Origin: Marinobacter similis
GTDB taxonomy: Bacteria > Pseudomonadota > Gammaproteobacteria > Pseudomonadales > Oleiphilaceae
Assembly: GCF_000830985.1 (NCBI RefSeq)
Contig: NZ_CP007151.1
Location: forward strand, 1,116,001-1,180,000
Length of the DNA: 64,000 nucleotides
Reading direction: 5' to 3'
Part shown: positions 28,079-37,372 of the stretch, piece by piece
Layout of the letters: every line of letters starts with the position of its first letter
Numbering within the stretch: the stretch's first letter is position 1
Program-made: the position numbers and the translations under genes
Notes under the pieces: model-generated
Seen by the model: only the letters and a program-made list of their open reading frames with translations
Databases searched by the model: none
What the model was told of the DNA's origin: nothing

Positions 28079-28118
28079 GCGTTGTCTGAGCTATTTCTTC
28101 TGAGAGCTCAGACAACGC
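28079..28118. terminator. Perfect 14-bp inverted repeat between convergent genes
   Basis: GCGTTGTCTGAGCT (28079-28092) pairs exactly with AGCTCAGACAACGC (28105-28118) across a 12-base loop. The right arm lies inside the 3' coding end of the deoxyribosyltransferase gene and its stop codon sits at the left arm. Probably a transcription terminator or RNA-stabilising hairpin for both genes, although T-runs are weak. Confidence 0.6.
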
Positions 28119-28654
28119 GCCAACGCGCTCACGCAGTCACGGAAGACTTCACTGGAAAAGTGGCTGTGATCCCCTGGACCCTCCGCAATGACAAGGCGCC
28201 CGCCAGATTCGGTGATGCCGCAGTCAATCATCAGATTGTCGCTGAGCTCGAAGTCCTCAATGGCGTTACCCAGCTCGTCCCGGCTGCCTGAGCCGGCGCG
28301 CTCGCGATAGCTCCGGCTGTTCATGGTAAACCCGAATGCGGGTTTGCCCTGGCCGATCATATAGCCCACTTCGAACACCGTACCCGGGTCCGCGCTGATG
28401 CCCCGGAACGGAGTCAGGTTGGCGATGATCGCATCGCAGCTGTCCATCAGCTCGCGGTTTGCCCGGTAGATCCGCAGGCCTTGATCCTGCTTGGATTCGT
28501 GCTCGGGGAACGCCAGATCAGTATCCAGTGGGTCGACACCCTCAAATCTATGCTCCCGCAGCAGGCGCTTTTTCTCGGCCACGATGGTTCGGTGTTCCTG
28601 TTCCGGGAAGAAGACCTCCGGGCCGGCGAGGTAGATGCGGTGTGGGGATGTCAT
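28091..28654 (-). CDS. Nucleoside 2-deoxyribosyltransferase
   Basis: A 187-residue protein. MTSPHRIYLAGPEVFFPEQ is the family start, with YLAGPEVF holding the base-binding site; RANRELMDSCDAIIANLTPF carries the Asp, and GTVFEVGYMIGQGKP the catalytic Glu. The family moves 2-deoxyribose between bases, or hydrolyses the nucleoside, in nucleotide salvage. Convergent with the lipoprotein hydrolase. Confidence 0.88.
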   Translation of the reverse strand: MTSPHRIYLAGPEVFFPEQEHRTIVAEKKRLLREHRFEGVDPLDTDLAFPEHESKQDQGLRIYRANRELMDSCDAIIANLTPFRGISADPGTVFEVGYMIGQGKPAFGFTMNSRSYRERAGSGSRDELGNAIEDFELSDNLMIDCGITESGGRLVIAEGPGDHSHFSSEVFRDCVSALARCLSSQKK

Positions 28655-28812
28655 GGGTGCTCCTTGGCAGTCTATCTTTTCAGGCCTCGATCAGTGCCGG
28701 ACGGAACATATTCGGGCCCTCATGCGTCGCTCTTTGTTAGGCTCTTAATGAAACAACAAGGACAACAACACATGTCTCATTTTAATTCGTGCCCAGTGGT
28801 CGGGACGACAGT

Positions 28813-29991
28813 ATGAGCGACTACAACATCAATGGCCTGGCCATTCCGCTATTCCTCATCCTGATGCTGGTGGAGTACGGCGTGTTGCGGCTGCAGGGTC
28901 GCAGTTTGCACCGCTTTAACGACAGTGTGAACAGCTTGTCCATGGGCCTGCTGTTGCTGATTTCCGATGCCTTGCTGAAAGCCTATACCTTCGCGGTGTT
29001 TATCTGGCTGTGGCAGAACCATCGGCTGATTGATTTCCAAGTGGAGAATCCGATCACCTGGCTGGTGTTCTTCCTGGGCGTCGACTTCTGTTATTACTGG
29101 TTCCATCGCATCGCCCACCAGATCAACATCCTGTGGGGCGCGCACGTGGGCCATCACCAGGGCGAGGAATACAACTTCACCACGGCGTTGCGCCAGAGCG
29201 CGTTCCAGTACGCATTTTCCTGGGTGTTCTATCTGCCGCTGGCGGTGCTGGGCTGCCCGCCGGTGGTCTTCGTGGTTCAGTTCGTGGTGCTCAAGATGTA
29301 CCAGTTCTGGTTGCATACCCAGTCCATTAACCGCATTCCGTTAATCGAAGGGGTGATGTCTACGCCGTCTAGTCACCGTGTACATCATGCCAAGAACCCG
29401 ATCTACATTGATCGCAATTACGGCGGCACCCTGGTGATCTGGGACCGTCTGTTTGGCACCTGGCAGCCGGAGTTGGCGGACGAGCCGTGCCATTACGGGA
29501 CAACCCGTCCGCTGGATACCCTGAACCCGGTTCGCGCCAACCTGCAGCACTGGTCGATGCTGGCCCGGGACACCATCAAAACCGCACGCTGGCAGGACAA
29601 AGTATCGCTGTGGTTTCGGCCCACCGGCTGGCGCCCGGCGGATTGCCTGGCCATGGACGCCACGGACCCGGGCATGCAGAAAACCGGGTGCAGCGACCGG
29701 CCCAAGTACGATCCAAAAACCACCCCTGGCAAAAAGCTCTACGTGGGCTGCTCCATGATGCTGACGTTTGTGGTCTGCACTGCGTTTATCTTCCTCTCGC
29801 CACAACTGCCCGGTTGGCAGGTGGCTACAGGAACGGTGTTGGTGATCGGCGGGCTGGTCATTGCAGGGGATCTGTTGGAAAACCGGACCCGCTTTCAGTG
29901 GATCGAGTGGGTGAGAGTGCCTCTTCTGGTCTGGTTCGCCGCAAGCCTTTGGAGCGCAACGGCTCTGGCTGAAAGCCAATGTTCCCGTTGA
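28813..29991 (+). CDS. Sterol desaturase / AGMO-like fatty acid hydroxylase
   Basis: A 392-residue inner-membrane di-iron hydroxylase. Histidine boxes are FHRIAHQ, HVGHHQGEEYN and SHRVHHAKN, arranged as in alkylglycerol monooxygenase and related hydroxylases. Around nine hydrophobic segments are present, with three more helices after the catalytic part (LTFVVCTAFIFLS onward). The substrate is likely a lipid alkyl chain. The start is the ATG eight codons inside a longer open frame. Monocistronic by position. Confidence 0.85.
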   Translation: MSDYNINGLAIPLFLILMLVEYGVLRLQGRSLHRFNDSVNSLSMGLLLLISDALLKAYTFAVFIWLWQNHRLIDFQVENPITWLVFFLGVDFCYYWFHRIAHQINILWGAHVGHHQGEEYNFTTALRQSAFQYAFSWVFYLPLAVLGCPPVVFVVQFVVLKMYQFWLHTQSINRIPLIEGVMSTPSSHRVHHAKNPIYIDRNYGGTLVIWDRLFGTWQPELADEPCHYGTTRPLDTLNPVRANLQHWSMLARDTIKTARWQDKVSLWFRPTGWRPADCLAMDATDPGMQKTGCSDRPKYDPKTTPGKKLYVGCSMMLTFVVCTAFIFLSPQLPGWQVATGTVLVIGGLVIAGDLLENRTRFQWIEWVRVPLLVWFAASLWSATALAESQCSR

Positions 29992-30062
29992 TCTGGGTCA
30001 AACCCCCAGATCTGGCGGAGAGCATAATGGGGGCCGCATTGTAACGATTAAGAGGTGTCACC

Positions 30063-30503
30063 ATGGACAAGGACTCCCCCTGCATTGTCGTAGCCTGTGA
30101 TGGTTCGGAGCAGTCACTGAGTGCCGCCAAACTGGCCTCTGACCTGGCCGAAGCCACGGGCCAACCGCTCAAGTTGCTGACCGTATACCCCTATGCGAAA
30201 TCCTCTGTGCTGGTGGTGGCCGGCGTTGAACCTGGCAAGATCGATTCGGAACGGGAAAAGCATGGTCAGGAGGTGTTTGATGCAGCCAGGCAAGTGCTGA
30301 GCGGCCAGGTGGATCTCCGGGAAGAGATCTTGTTGAACGGTGACCCTGCCCACGAAATTATCGAGTACATGCACAATCATCCGGGCGCACACCTGGTGCT
30401 CGGGCGCCGGGGCTTTTCTGCGGTGCGCACCCTGCTTCTTGGCAGTGTCAGCGAAAAAGTGGTCCGGCATGCCACAGGGCCGGTGACCGTGGTCGGGCAA
30501 TAA
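30063..30503 (+). CDS. Universal stress protein (UspA family)
   Basis: A 146-residue single Usp domain. IVVACDGSEQSLSAAKLA opens the fold, and the C-terminal LVLGRRGFSAVRTLLLGSVS matches the ATP-binding G-2x-G-9x-G(S/T) motif, so it is probably a nucleotide-binding UspF/UspA-like form. AGAGGTG precedes the ATG. The next gene starts 42 bases downstream. Confidence 0.92.
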   Translation: MDKDSPCIVVACDGSEQSLSAAKLASDLAEATGQPLKLLTVYPYAKSSVLVVAGVEPGKIDSEREKHGQEVFDAARQVLSGQVDLREEILLNGDPAHEIIEYMHNHPGAHLVLGRRGFSAVRTLLLGSVSEKVVRHATGPVTVVGQ

Positions 30504-30545
30504 GGCCTTCTCTCATCAGCCATTGAACGTCGAGGTGGCCTACCT

Positions 30546-31109
30546 GTGAGTGATGCTGCCCGGGTTAATGTCATCCGTCTTCGCCTAAGCGCCATTACCC
30601 AGCTGTTCAATTCCCTGGATCCATCCCCTTTTGTGGGGCGGGATCTGGATGCCAATGCCGAGTCCTTCATCATGGAGTGGGCTGAAGAACACCCGGCCGA
30701 GGGCGACTTCCGATTGGACATTGAAGTCAGCCAATGCGACGACGTGACTGCCGCCCGTGAGCGGATACTGAGGGCCATTCGGGCGTACTTCTCGGAGCGC
30801 GAACAATGGGCGTGTCAGGGATTTCGCCGGCTCATGCGGGAAGGGCGCTTGAGCCTGCTGATTGGTCTGGTTTTTCTGGCGGTGTGTCTTGGAGTAAGCC
30901 GGTTGCTTGAAAACCAGGCCCCGGAGACAGGCCTGGTGCTGCTGGTTAGCGAAAGCCTGTTGATCGGTGGCTGGGTTGCGATGTGGCGACCGATGGAGAT
31001 TTTCCTCTACGACTGGTGGCCCTTGCGCAGGCGCATCCGATTGTTGCGTCGGTTGGCACTGATGGAGGTGCGGCTTCAGTTGAGTGCCGAGACCGGCTTC
31101 CCCCATTGA
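30546..31109 (+). CDS. Unrecognised membrane protein
   Basis: A 187-residue protein starting at GTG. The first 110 residues are soluble and acidic (LDPSPFVGRDLDANAESFI), followed by two transmembrane helices at about residues 102-118 and 127-145, then a basic tail. It resembles uncharacterised proteins often placed beside Usp or transport genes. No domain is recognised. Possibly co-transcribed with the universal stress protein. Confidence 0.65.
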   Translation: MSDAARVNVIRLRLSAITQLFNSLDPSPFVGRDLDANAESFIMEWAEEHPAEGDFRLDIEVSQCDDVTAARERILRAIRAYFSEREQWACQGFRRLMREGRLSLLIGLVFLAVCLGVSRLLENQAPETGLVLLVSESLLIGGWVAMWRPMEIFLYDWWPLRRRIRLLRRLALMEVRLQLSAETGFPH

Positions 31110-31129
31110 CTCCGAATGGCTAAAAACCT

Positions 31130-32188
31130 TTACGGATTCAGAATCTGTATTTCTCGCCGCCACCGGCTCATGAACACATCGCGACGCATGGGGTCCACGA
31201 ATGCCAGCAGTGAGGCATCAATGGGAATTGGGTATAGGCGCTCGCCAACCTGATCCCGCAGCCGCTGCGAGGTGTAGGGGCCGACTACATCCGGCAGCAC
31301 ACTGAACAACGGCGTTTCGCCGGCGAGGATCTGTTGGCCGTCGGCGCTCAGCAAGAAATTCATGAATGTACGGGCGGCCTCGGGGTTGGGTGCGTCACGA
31401 TGGATGAACGCCATGCGCATCATCACCAATGAGTAGTCTTGAGGGATCTGCACGATAATCTCGGGATGGCTGCGGGCCCACTGGATAGCGTAAGAGCCCA
31501 GCAGGTTGTAGCCGACCCAATAGCGCCCATCGGTGAGCCCCTCGAGCATCTTCTGGGTGGAATTCTCAAGGTGCACGTCGGCCGCGCCCAGGGCGGCAAC
31601 CAGATCCCAGAACCGAGGGGAATAGCGGGCATCCTGCTGGAACAGGGTATAGCCAATGCCGCTGCCGGAGGGGGAATAGGTTGTGACCCGGCCGCGGAGC
31701 ATATCCTTGTGGGTGTTCAGAATGGTGTGGAGGTCGGCATGGGTCTGGGGTGGCAGCATGTGGCGCGCCAGATCGAGCCGGTAAACGGTCACGATCGGTT
31801 CGAAGGTAAATCCAAACACTTCGTTGCGCCATTTCGCCCAGCTTGGCCACTCGCGGGCGGCGCTGCTGTCCAGTGGTTGGGCGAGGCCGTCATTTACCCG
31901 GGCCATCTGCCAGGGCATGGCCGAGCTGATGACCACATCGGGGGCGGGTGAGGCGTTTCGGGCCCGTTCATCCACCTCAAGGGTGGACCGGTCCTGGAAG
32001 GACACCTCAATTTCCGGATGGGCCTGTTCGAAAGCAGCAAGAAGTGGCGCCACCACGGGCAGATCCAGGGCGGCATCAACTTCGAGCGTGGTTTTATTCT
32101 GCGCCATTGCCGCGGATGGCAGCAGGCCCGCCGCCAAAAGCAGTGTTATCACAGGTGCCGAAAAGTGCGTCCACAACCAGCGTTTCAT
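31130..32188 (-). CDS. Periplasmic substrate-binding protein linked to TctDE
   Basis: A 352-residue ABC-type (iron/ polyamine cluster) binding protein with signal peptide cut after SAAMAQ. KTTLEVDAALDLPVVAPLLAAFE and EIEVSFQDRSTLEVDER are the N-lobe; YSPSGSGIGYTLFQQD and EAARTFMNFLLSADGQQILAG are family blocks. Its ATG overlaps the sensor kinase stop, so it is expressed with TctD and TctE. No permease or ATPase is nearby. This suggests an accessory sensor that presents ligand to the kinase, rather than a transporter part. In the raw sequence it appears fused to the kinase only because of a missing base near 32320. Confidence 0.8.
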   Translation of the reverse strand: MKRWLWTHFSAPVITLLLAAGLLPSAAMAQNKTTLEVDAALDLPVVAPLLAAFEQAHPEIEVSFQDRSTLEVDERARNASPAPDVVISSAMPWQMARVNDGLAQPLDSSAAREWPSWAKWRNEVFGFTFEPIVTVYRLDLARHMLPPQTHADLHTILNTHKDMLRGRVTTYSPSGSGIGYTLFQQDARYSPRFWDLVAALGAADVHLENSTQKMLEGLTDGRYWVGYNLLGSYAIQWARSHPEIIVQIPQDYSLVMMRMAFIHRDAPNPEAARTFMNFLLSADGQQILAGETPLFSVLPDVVGPYTSQRLRDQVGERLYPIPIDASLLAFVDPMRRDVFMSRWRREIQILNP

Positions 32189-32189
32189 G

Positions 32190-33589
32190 TCAGGTTTCCT
32201 GGGCCAGGATTGGGAATATGATGCATACGCACAGGCCGTGGCCCGGCTCGCTGTGAATTTCGAACGTTGCCTGATGCCGTTGCACAATGGAGTTGACGAT
32301 AGCCAGGCCGAGCCCGGAGCCTCGGTGTCCTGGCGCCCGCCGCGCTCGAAAGGCTGGTGCAGCCGGTCCAGCAGCTCGGGGTTTACCCCAGGGCCGTTGT
32401 CCTGGATCCGCAGTTCCGCCGTGTTTTCCTGCCTGGTCAGGCCGAGGGTGATCTCACTGCCATCCGGGGTGTAGCGCAGTGCGTTGTCGATGAGGTTGCC
32501 GATCAATTCGTACAGAGACCAGGGTTCGCCCTGAATATAGATTGGGGCGTCGGGCAGGGCAGCCATGCCTAAATCGTGATGTTTTGCGATGTCGCGATCG
32601 GCCCAGTCGGTGATCGTTTCGCGTAACAGGTCCGACAGATCGATCTGCGTCTTTGATCCGGCCTCGGCGTGGCGCAGGCGTGACAGGCTGAGCAGTTGCC
32701 CGGCAAGGCGGCTGGTGCGTGCGCTGCTATCATGAACCGTTTGCAGCGCCTGTCGCCAGTCCTCCGGCTGGTTGCTTTGCAACGCCAGTTCGCTGGTGCT
32801 TTGCAAACCCGCAAGAGGTGTTTTCAGCTGGTGACTGGCATCGGCGCTGAAGCGAAGTAGCGCATTGCGGCCTTCCCTCTGTCGTTCGAAAAGAGCGTTC
32901 AGGGTTTCCGCCATGTCGTACAGCTCGCCCGGCACTTCCGCGTTCAGGGGACTGACGTCGTCAGCCTTGCGCTGGCGGATGAGCTGTCGCAGGCGCCGGA
33001 CCGGACCCAATGCCGTTCGAATGGCCACCAGCATCAGCAGCCCGGTCAGCATAACCATGACAACAAACCGGATCAGAGCCTTGGTGAACAGATCTTGGGT
33101 CAGGGATTCCCGGCCGGACAGGGTGTGGCCGACCCAGATCTGCAAAGGCTCCACGGATTCCCAGCCAGCGGATTTCAGTTGGCGGCCGTAAACCCTGATC
33201 GGTGCGCCGGCATACTGAAGGAAACTCCAAACCGGCTCGGACTGACGTGACGCCTGGTGATGCAGTGTCTCCAAAATCGTCGTATCCAGATTGCCCGTCA
33301 CCGACTGGCCATCGCTGTTCAAAACCGTATAAAACACCCGCTCCTGTTGCTCGGTTGCGAGCATTTGAAAGGCCGCAGCGGGTATCTCCACCACTGGCTG
33401 GCCACCCTGCCACTGGATCGCTTCGCCAATGGTCAGGCTGGCCGCTTGTAGCAAGCTGTCATAAGCGCGATCTGCTGCCCGCTCCGCGCTGGTGTATGCC
33501 TCAATCAGTAAAAACGTGCCAAGAACGCCAAACGCTGCGAGCAGCCAGGCACCTAGCCGCTGTTTCAGGGTGCCCTTAACAACGATCAC
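32190..33589 (-). CDS. tctE: Sensor histidine kinase TctE, frameshifted
   Basis: About 466 residues. N-terminal helix, a 2CSK_N-type periplasmic domain, a second helix near residues 172-190, HAMP, then SADASHQLKTPLAG with the phospho-acceptor His near residue 252 and NLIDNALRYTP (N box). Near 32320 the G box is broken: DTE should continue GSGLGLAIVNSIVQRH, one base missing. In the corrected frame it ends FPILAQET, overlapping the next gene. GTG start overlaps the tctD stop. It senses a carboxylate, directly or through the adjacent binding protein, and phosphorylates TctD. Confidence 0.88.
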
Positions 33590-34253
33590 TCCGAATCATC
33601 CTCCAGGCGATATCCCAGGCCGCGCAGAGTGCGGATGCGCACGCCGCTGCCTTGCAAGCGTTTGCGCAGTCGGCTGACGTAGACCTCCAAGCATTGGGGC
33701 CGGCCTCACCAAAGCCGAACAGCCGGTTAATCAGGTGCTCGCGCGGGGCAATACGCCCTGCGTACAGGAGCAAACCCTCTATCAATCCCAGTTCCCGGGG
33801 CGGTAGATCCAGATGCTCACCGAACAAAGTGGCGTGGCCGGAGGCGGGATCAAAGCACAGGGGGCCAAAGCGGAGATGGTTGTCGATGCGCTGCTGGCTC
33901 CGGCGTAGCAAGGCGCGCACCCGGGCCTGGAGTTCCGGCAGGGAAAAGGGTTTGGTCAGGTAATCGTCGGCACCCAGGTCCAGTCCTTTAACCCGCTCTG
34001 CCACGCCGTCGCGGGCAGTCAGGATCATGATCGGTGTGGTATCGCGCCTTTCGCGCATTTCCGCCAGTAACGAAAGCCCACTGCCATCCGGCAGGCCCAG
34101 GTCCAGCACCACCAGGTCGAACTGGCTATGCGCCAGTGCAGCGCGGGCCTCTTTCAGACTGGTGAATACTTCCACTGTGTTGCCCAGGGGTGCCAGGCCC
34201 TGATGCAGAGAGTCGGCAATTAACGGGTCATCTTCAACGATCAGCAGACGCAT
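33586..34253 (-). CDS. tctD: OmpR-family response regulator TctD, frameshifted
   Basis: About 222 residues. Receiver domain with MRLLIVEDDPLIADSL, phospho-acceptor in LVVLDLGLPDGSGL, and GADDYLTKPF; then an OmpR/PhoB winged helix. Near 33691 the frame changes: GEAGPNA should continue LEVYVSRLRKRLQGSGV, one base missing, and end EDDSE. Divergent from tctC; the gap holds a direct repeat suited to this regulator class. Related TctD proteins activate tctCBA when tricarboxylates are present. Confidence 0.88.
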
Positions 34254-34294
34254 GGCGGGTTTCTTGAAAGTGGCGGACAGCGATTATAGATGGC

Positions 34295-34314
34295 TGACAG
34301 GTTAATGACAGGTT
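34295..34314 (+). promoter_or_regulatory. Direct repeat, candidate TctD operator
   Basis: TGACAGGTT occurs at 34295-34303 and again at 34306-34314, start to start 11 bases, one helical turn. This is the arrangement used by tandem OmpR/PhoB-type regulator dimers. It lies 92-111 bases upstream of the tctC ATG and 42 bases upstream of the tctD start, so it could control both directions. Confidence 0.6.
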
Positions 34315-34405
34315 GTGTCCATAGGATAACTCTGACCATCGATACGATGGGTGGCGGAGGCGCGTCGCTGCGTTCCGCTCAAAACAAATACAACAGGAGT
34401 TCGAC

Positions 34406-35392
34406 ATGAAATTCAACACCGCATTCCTTCGCCGGTCTGCAGCCGCTGTTATGGGCGCTGCCTTGATGACTGGATCCGTTCAGGCCCTCGCCAAACCCAC
34501 TGAATGTATCGCACCTGCCAAACCAGGCGGTGGTTATGACCTCACGTGCCGTCTTGCCGCCAATGCGCTGCAGGAAACAGGGTTGATCGATCAGCCGATG
34601 ATGGTCAGCTACATGCCTGGCGGTATCGGAGCCGTCGCTTACAACCACGTCAACGGCGTGCGTAAAGACGACCCCAACCTCATCGTTGCCGCCAGTACCG
34701 GCGCTGCAGTTAACCTGGCACTGGGCAAGTTTGGACAGTACGACGCCGACGAAGTGCGCTGGTTGGGTGCCCTGGGTGTGGATTATGGCGCCATCGTGGT
34801 GAAAGCTGATGCCCCCTGGCAGAACCTGAAAGAGCTGGCCCAGGATCTGAAGACACAGCCTGGCAAGATCGTCTTTGGTGCCGGCGGTACTGTTGGCAGT
34901 CAGGACTGGATGAAGGCAGCGCTTACCGCCAAGGCAGCCGATGTTTCTCCCCGGGATTTGCGCTATGTGGCCTTTGAAGGTGGCGGTGAATCTCTGGCGG
35001 CACTTCTGGGCGAGCACATCCATGTGTTCACCGGTGACCTCTCTGAACTTCGTCCACACCTGGATTCCGGCAAGGTACGTGTGCTGGCAGCGTTGGCCGA
35101 AGAACGTGTGGGTGGCCCCTACGCCGATATTCCCACCGCGGCAGAGCAGGGTTACGACGTGCAATGGCCGATCTGGCGTGGCTACTACATGGGGCCGAAC
35201 GTGAGTGATGAAGCTTACAACGCCTGGGTGGCGCGACTCGAAGAACTGGCAGGCACCGAGAAATTTGCCGAAATGCGTGACGCGCGTGGCCTGTTTCCCA
35301 TGGAGCGCTATGGCGACAACTTCGACACTTACGTGAAAGAGATGGTTGTCCAGTTCAAGGAACTGGCTAAAGAAGTTGGGCTGACACAATGA
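34406..35392 (+). CDS. tctC: Tripartite tricarboxylate transporter binding protein TctC
   Basis: A 328-residue periplasmic protein with signal peptide ending VQALA. The mature N terminus, IAPAKPGGGYDLTCRLAANALQ, is the Bug/TctC ligand loop, and MPGGIGAVAYN follows. Such proteins capture citrate, other di- or tricarboxylates or related acids and deliver them to TctAB. ACAGGAG precedes the start. The stop overlaps tctB as ATGA. Ligand not predictable from sequence alone. Confidence 0.9.
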   Translation: MKFNTAFLRRSAAAVMGAALMTGSVQALAKPTECIAPAKPGGGYDLTCRLAANALQETGLIDQPMMVSYMPGGIGAVAYNHVNGVRKDDPNLIVAASTGAAVNLALGKFGQYDADEVRWLGALGVDYGAIVVKADAPWQNLKELAQDLKTQPGKIVFGAGGTVGSQDWMKAALTAKAADVSPRDLRYVAFEGGGESLAALLGEHIHVFTGDLSELRPHLDSGKVRVLAALAEERVGGPYADIPTAAEQGYDVQWPIWRGYYMGPNVSDEAYNAWVARLEELAGTEKFAEMRDARGLFPMERYGDNFDTYVKEMVVQFKELAKEVGLTQ

Positions 35393-35838
35393 GAATTGCC
35401 GCCGACCGCATTCTGGGGCTTGCCTTGATCGGTTTGGCGGCATTCGCCGCCTTCAATGCCTCACAGTTTCAGGTGAACTTCAGCTACGAGCCCGTTGGGC
35501 CGAAAGCATTCCCCATCCTGCTATCGGCCATTCTGGCGACCTTGTCATTGGTGCTGGTGTTCCGGCCCGGCGAGAACGGTGACTGGCCCGACCAGCGAGT
35601 AACTCTGAAGCTGTTGGCCGTTCTGGGAGTGCTCCTGGTTTATGCCTTGCTGTTTACCCGCCTGGGCTACGTCGTCATGACCTTCCTGACCGTGCTGTCC
35701 CTGGCCCGCCTGTTTGAGGCCTCCTGGAAAAAAGCCGCGATCGCAGGAGTGTTGATGACCCTGGGGAGCTATTACCTGTTTACCCTCGGGCTGGGTATTG
35801 CTTTGCCAGGCGGCCACTGGCTGCCCGACTTCAACTGA
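35389..35838 (+). CDS. tctB: TctB small membrane subunit
   Basis: A 149-residue protein with four helices: residues 9-22, then around 40-57, 70-88 and 95-140. The region FSYEPVGPKAFPILLSAILA matches the TctB family. It forms the small permease subunit with TctA. ATGA overlap with tctC indicates coupled translation; tctA begins 10 bases after its stop. Confidence 0.88.
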   Translation: MRIAADRILGLALIGLAAFAAFNASQFQVNFSYEPVGPKAFPILLSAILATLSLVLVFRPGENGDWPDQRVTLKLLAVLGVLLVYALLFTRLGYVVMTFLTVLSLARLFEASWKKAAIAGVLMTLGSYYLFTLGLGIALPGGHWLPDFN

Positions 35839-35848
35839 GGTGCCTGGT

Positions 35849-37353
35849 ATGTTCGATTTTCTGATTCAAGGTTTTGACGTTGCCCTCAGCCCCATGAACC
35901 TGGGGCTGGCTTTTCTTGGGGCACTGCTTGGTACGTTGTTTGGCGCGCTGCCAGGCATCGGCCCTATCAATGGTATCGCCATTCTGATGCCACTGGCCTA
36001 CACCCTCGGGCTGCCTGCGGAGTCCGCGTTGATCCTGCTGGCGGGTGTTTACACCGGGGCAGAATATGGCGGACGTATGTCCAGCATCCTGCTAAATGTG
36101 CCGGGCGACGCCGGTGCGGTGATGACCACCCTTGATGGCCATCCGTTGGCCAAAAAGGGACTGGCTGGTCCAGCGCTGGGTCTTTCTGCCGTCAGCTCGT
36201 TCGTGGGCGCAACCATTGCCATCATCGGCCTGACGTTGTTCGCACCGCTGCTGGCGGAAGTGGCCGTGATGTTTGGCCCGGCCGAGTTCTTCGCACTCAT
36301 GGTTTTTGCCTTCGCATCCATGTCGGTGATGATGGGTAACGACCCGATCAAAACCGGTATTGGAGCCGTGCTCGGTGTGCTGATTGCCATGGTCGGCGTC
36401 GACTCCGGTACTGGGGTGATGCGGTATACCTTTGGCATGGCTGAGCTGTACGACGGCATCGACTTTGTGGTGATGATCATCGGCCTGTTCGCCATCAGCG
36501 AGATCCTGCTGATGCTGGAGCATGTCCACGGCAAGAACGCGAACCAGGAAATACCGCCACTGGGCCGTGTGATGGTCAGCGCCAAAGAATTGCTTTACTG
36601 CAAGTGGGCGATGCTGCGCAGCGGTGTGATCGGTTTCATCGTGGGTGTGTTGCCTGGCACAGGGGCCTCTGTAGCAGGTGCCGTCACGTACACCACCGAG
36701 AAGCGTCTGTCCGATAAGCACAACACCTTCGGTACCGGCGATATGCGCGGCCTGGCCGCCCCCGAAGCAGGTAATAATGCCTCCGCGGCTGGCTCTTTTG
36801 TGCCGATGCTGACGCTTGGCATTCCAGGCTCAGGAACACTGCGGTTCTGCTTGGCGCGCTCATGCTCTACAACATCACGCCCGGCCCCATGCTGTTTACC
36901 GAACGCCCTGAAGTGGCCGGTGGCCTGATTGCCTCACTCTATATCGGCAACCTGGTGCTGTTGGCGCTCAACCTTCCGCTTGCGGGCCTGTTTGCCAAGA
37001 CCCTCACCATGCCAAGATGGGTACTGGTGCCGGGAATTGCGATTCTGGCGTTTGTTGGTGTCTATCAGCTGCATTCCGATCTGATGGCCATTTACCTGAT
37101 GCTGATCATTGGTGTGTTCGGTTACGCCTTGCGCAAGCTCGGCTTTTCACTGGCGCCCGTGATTCTGGGGTACGTGCTGGGCGGACTGATGGAAGATAAT
37201 CTGCGCCGGGCGCTTTCCATCAGCGGCGGAGAAGTTGGCATTCTGTGGAATTCAGCGATTTCGGTTGGCTTGTGGATTGCCGCCGTGATGCTGTTGGTGT
37301 TGCCATGGATGCTGTCTCGGGCATTTTCCCGTAAGTCGCCGGTAACGGCATGA
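35849..37353 (+). CDS. tctA: TctA large permease subunit, frameshifted
   Basis: About 501 residues with roughly twelve helices. GTLFGALPGIGPINGIAILM is the first Pro/Gly signature and GVLPGTGASVAGAVTY the second, with AAPEAGNNASAAGSFVPML nearby. Near 36836 the frame changes: GIPGSGT should continue TAVLLGALMLYNITPGPMLF, one base missing. The corrected protein has the usual length. It imports carboxylates with TctB using an ion gradient, fed by TctC. Confidence 0.9.
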
Positions 37354-37372
37354 TGGGCCTGGGTACTCAGCG

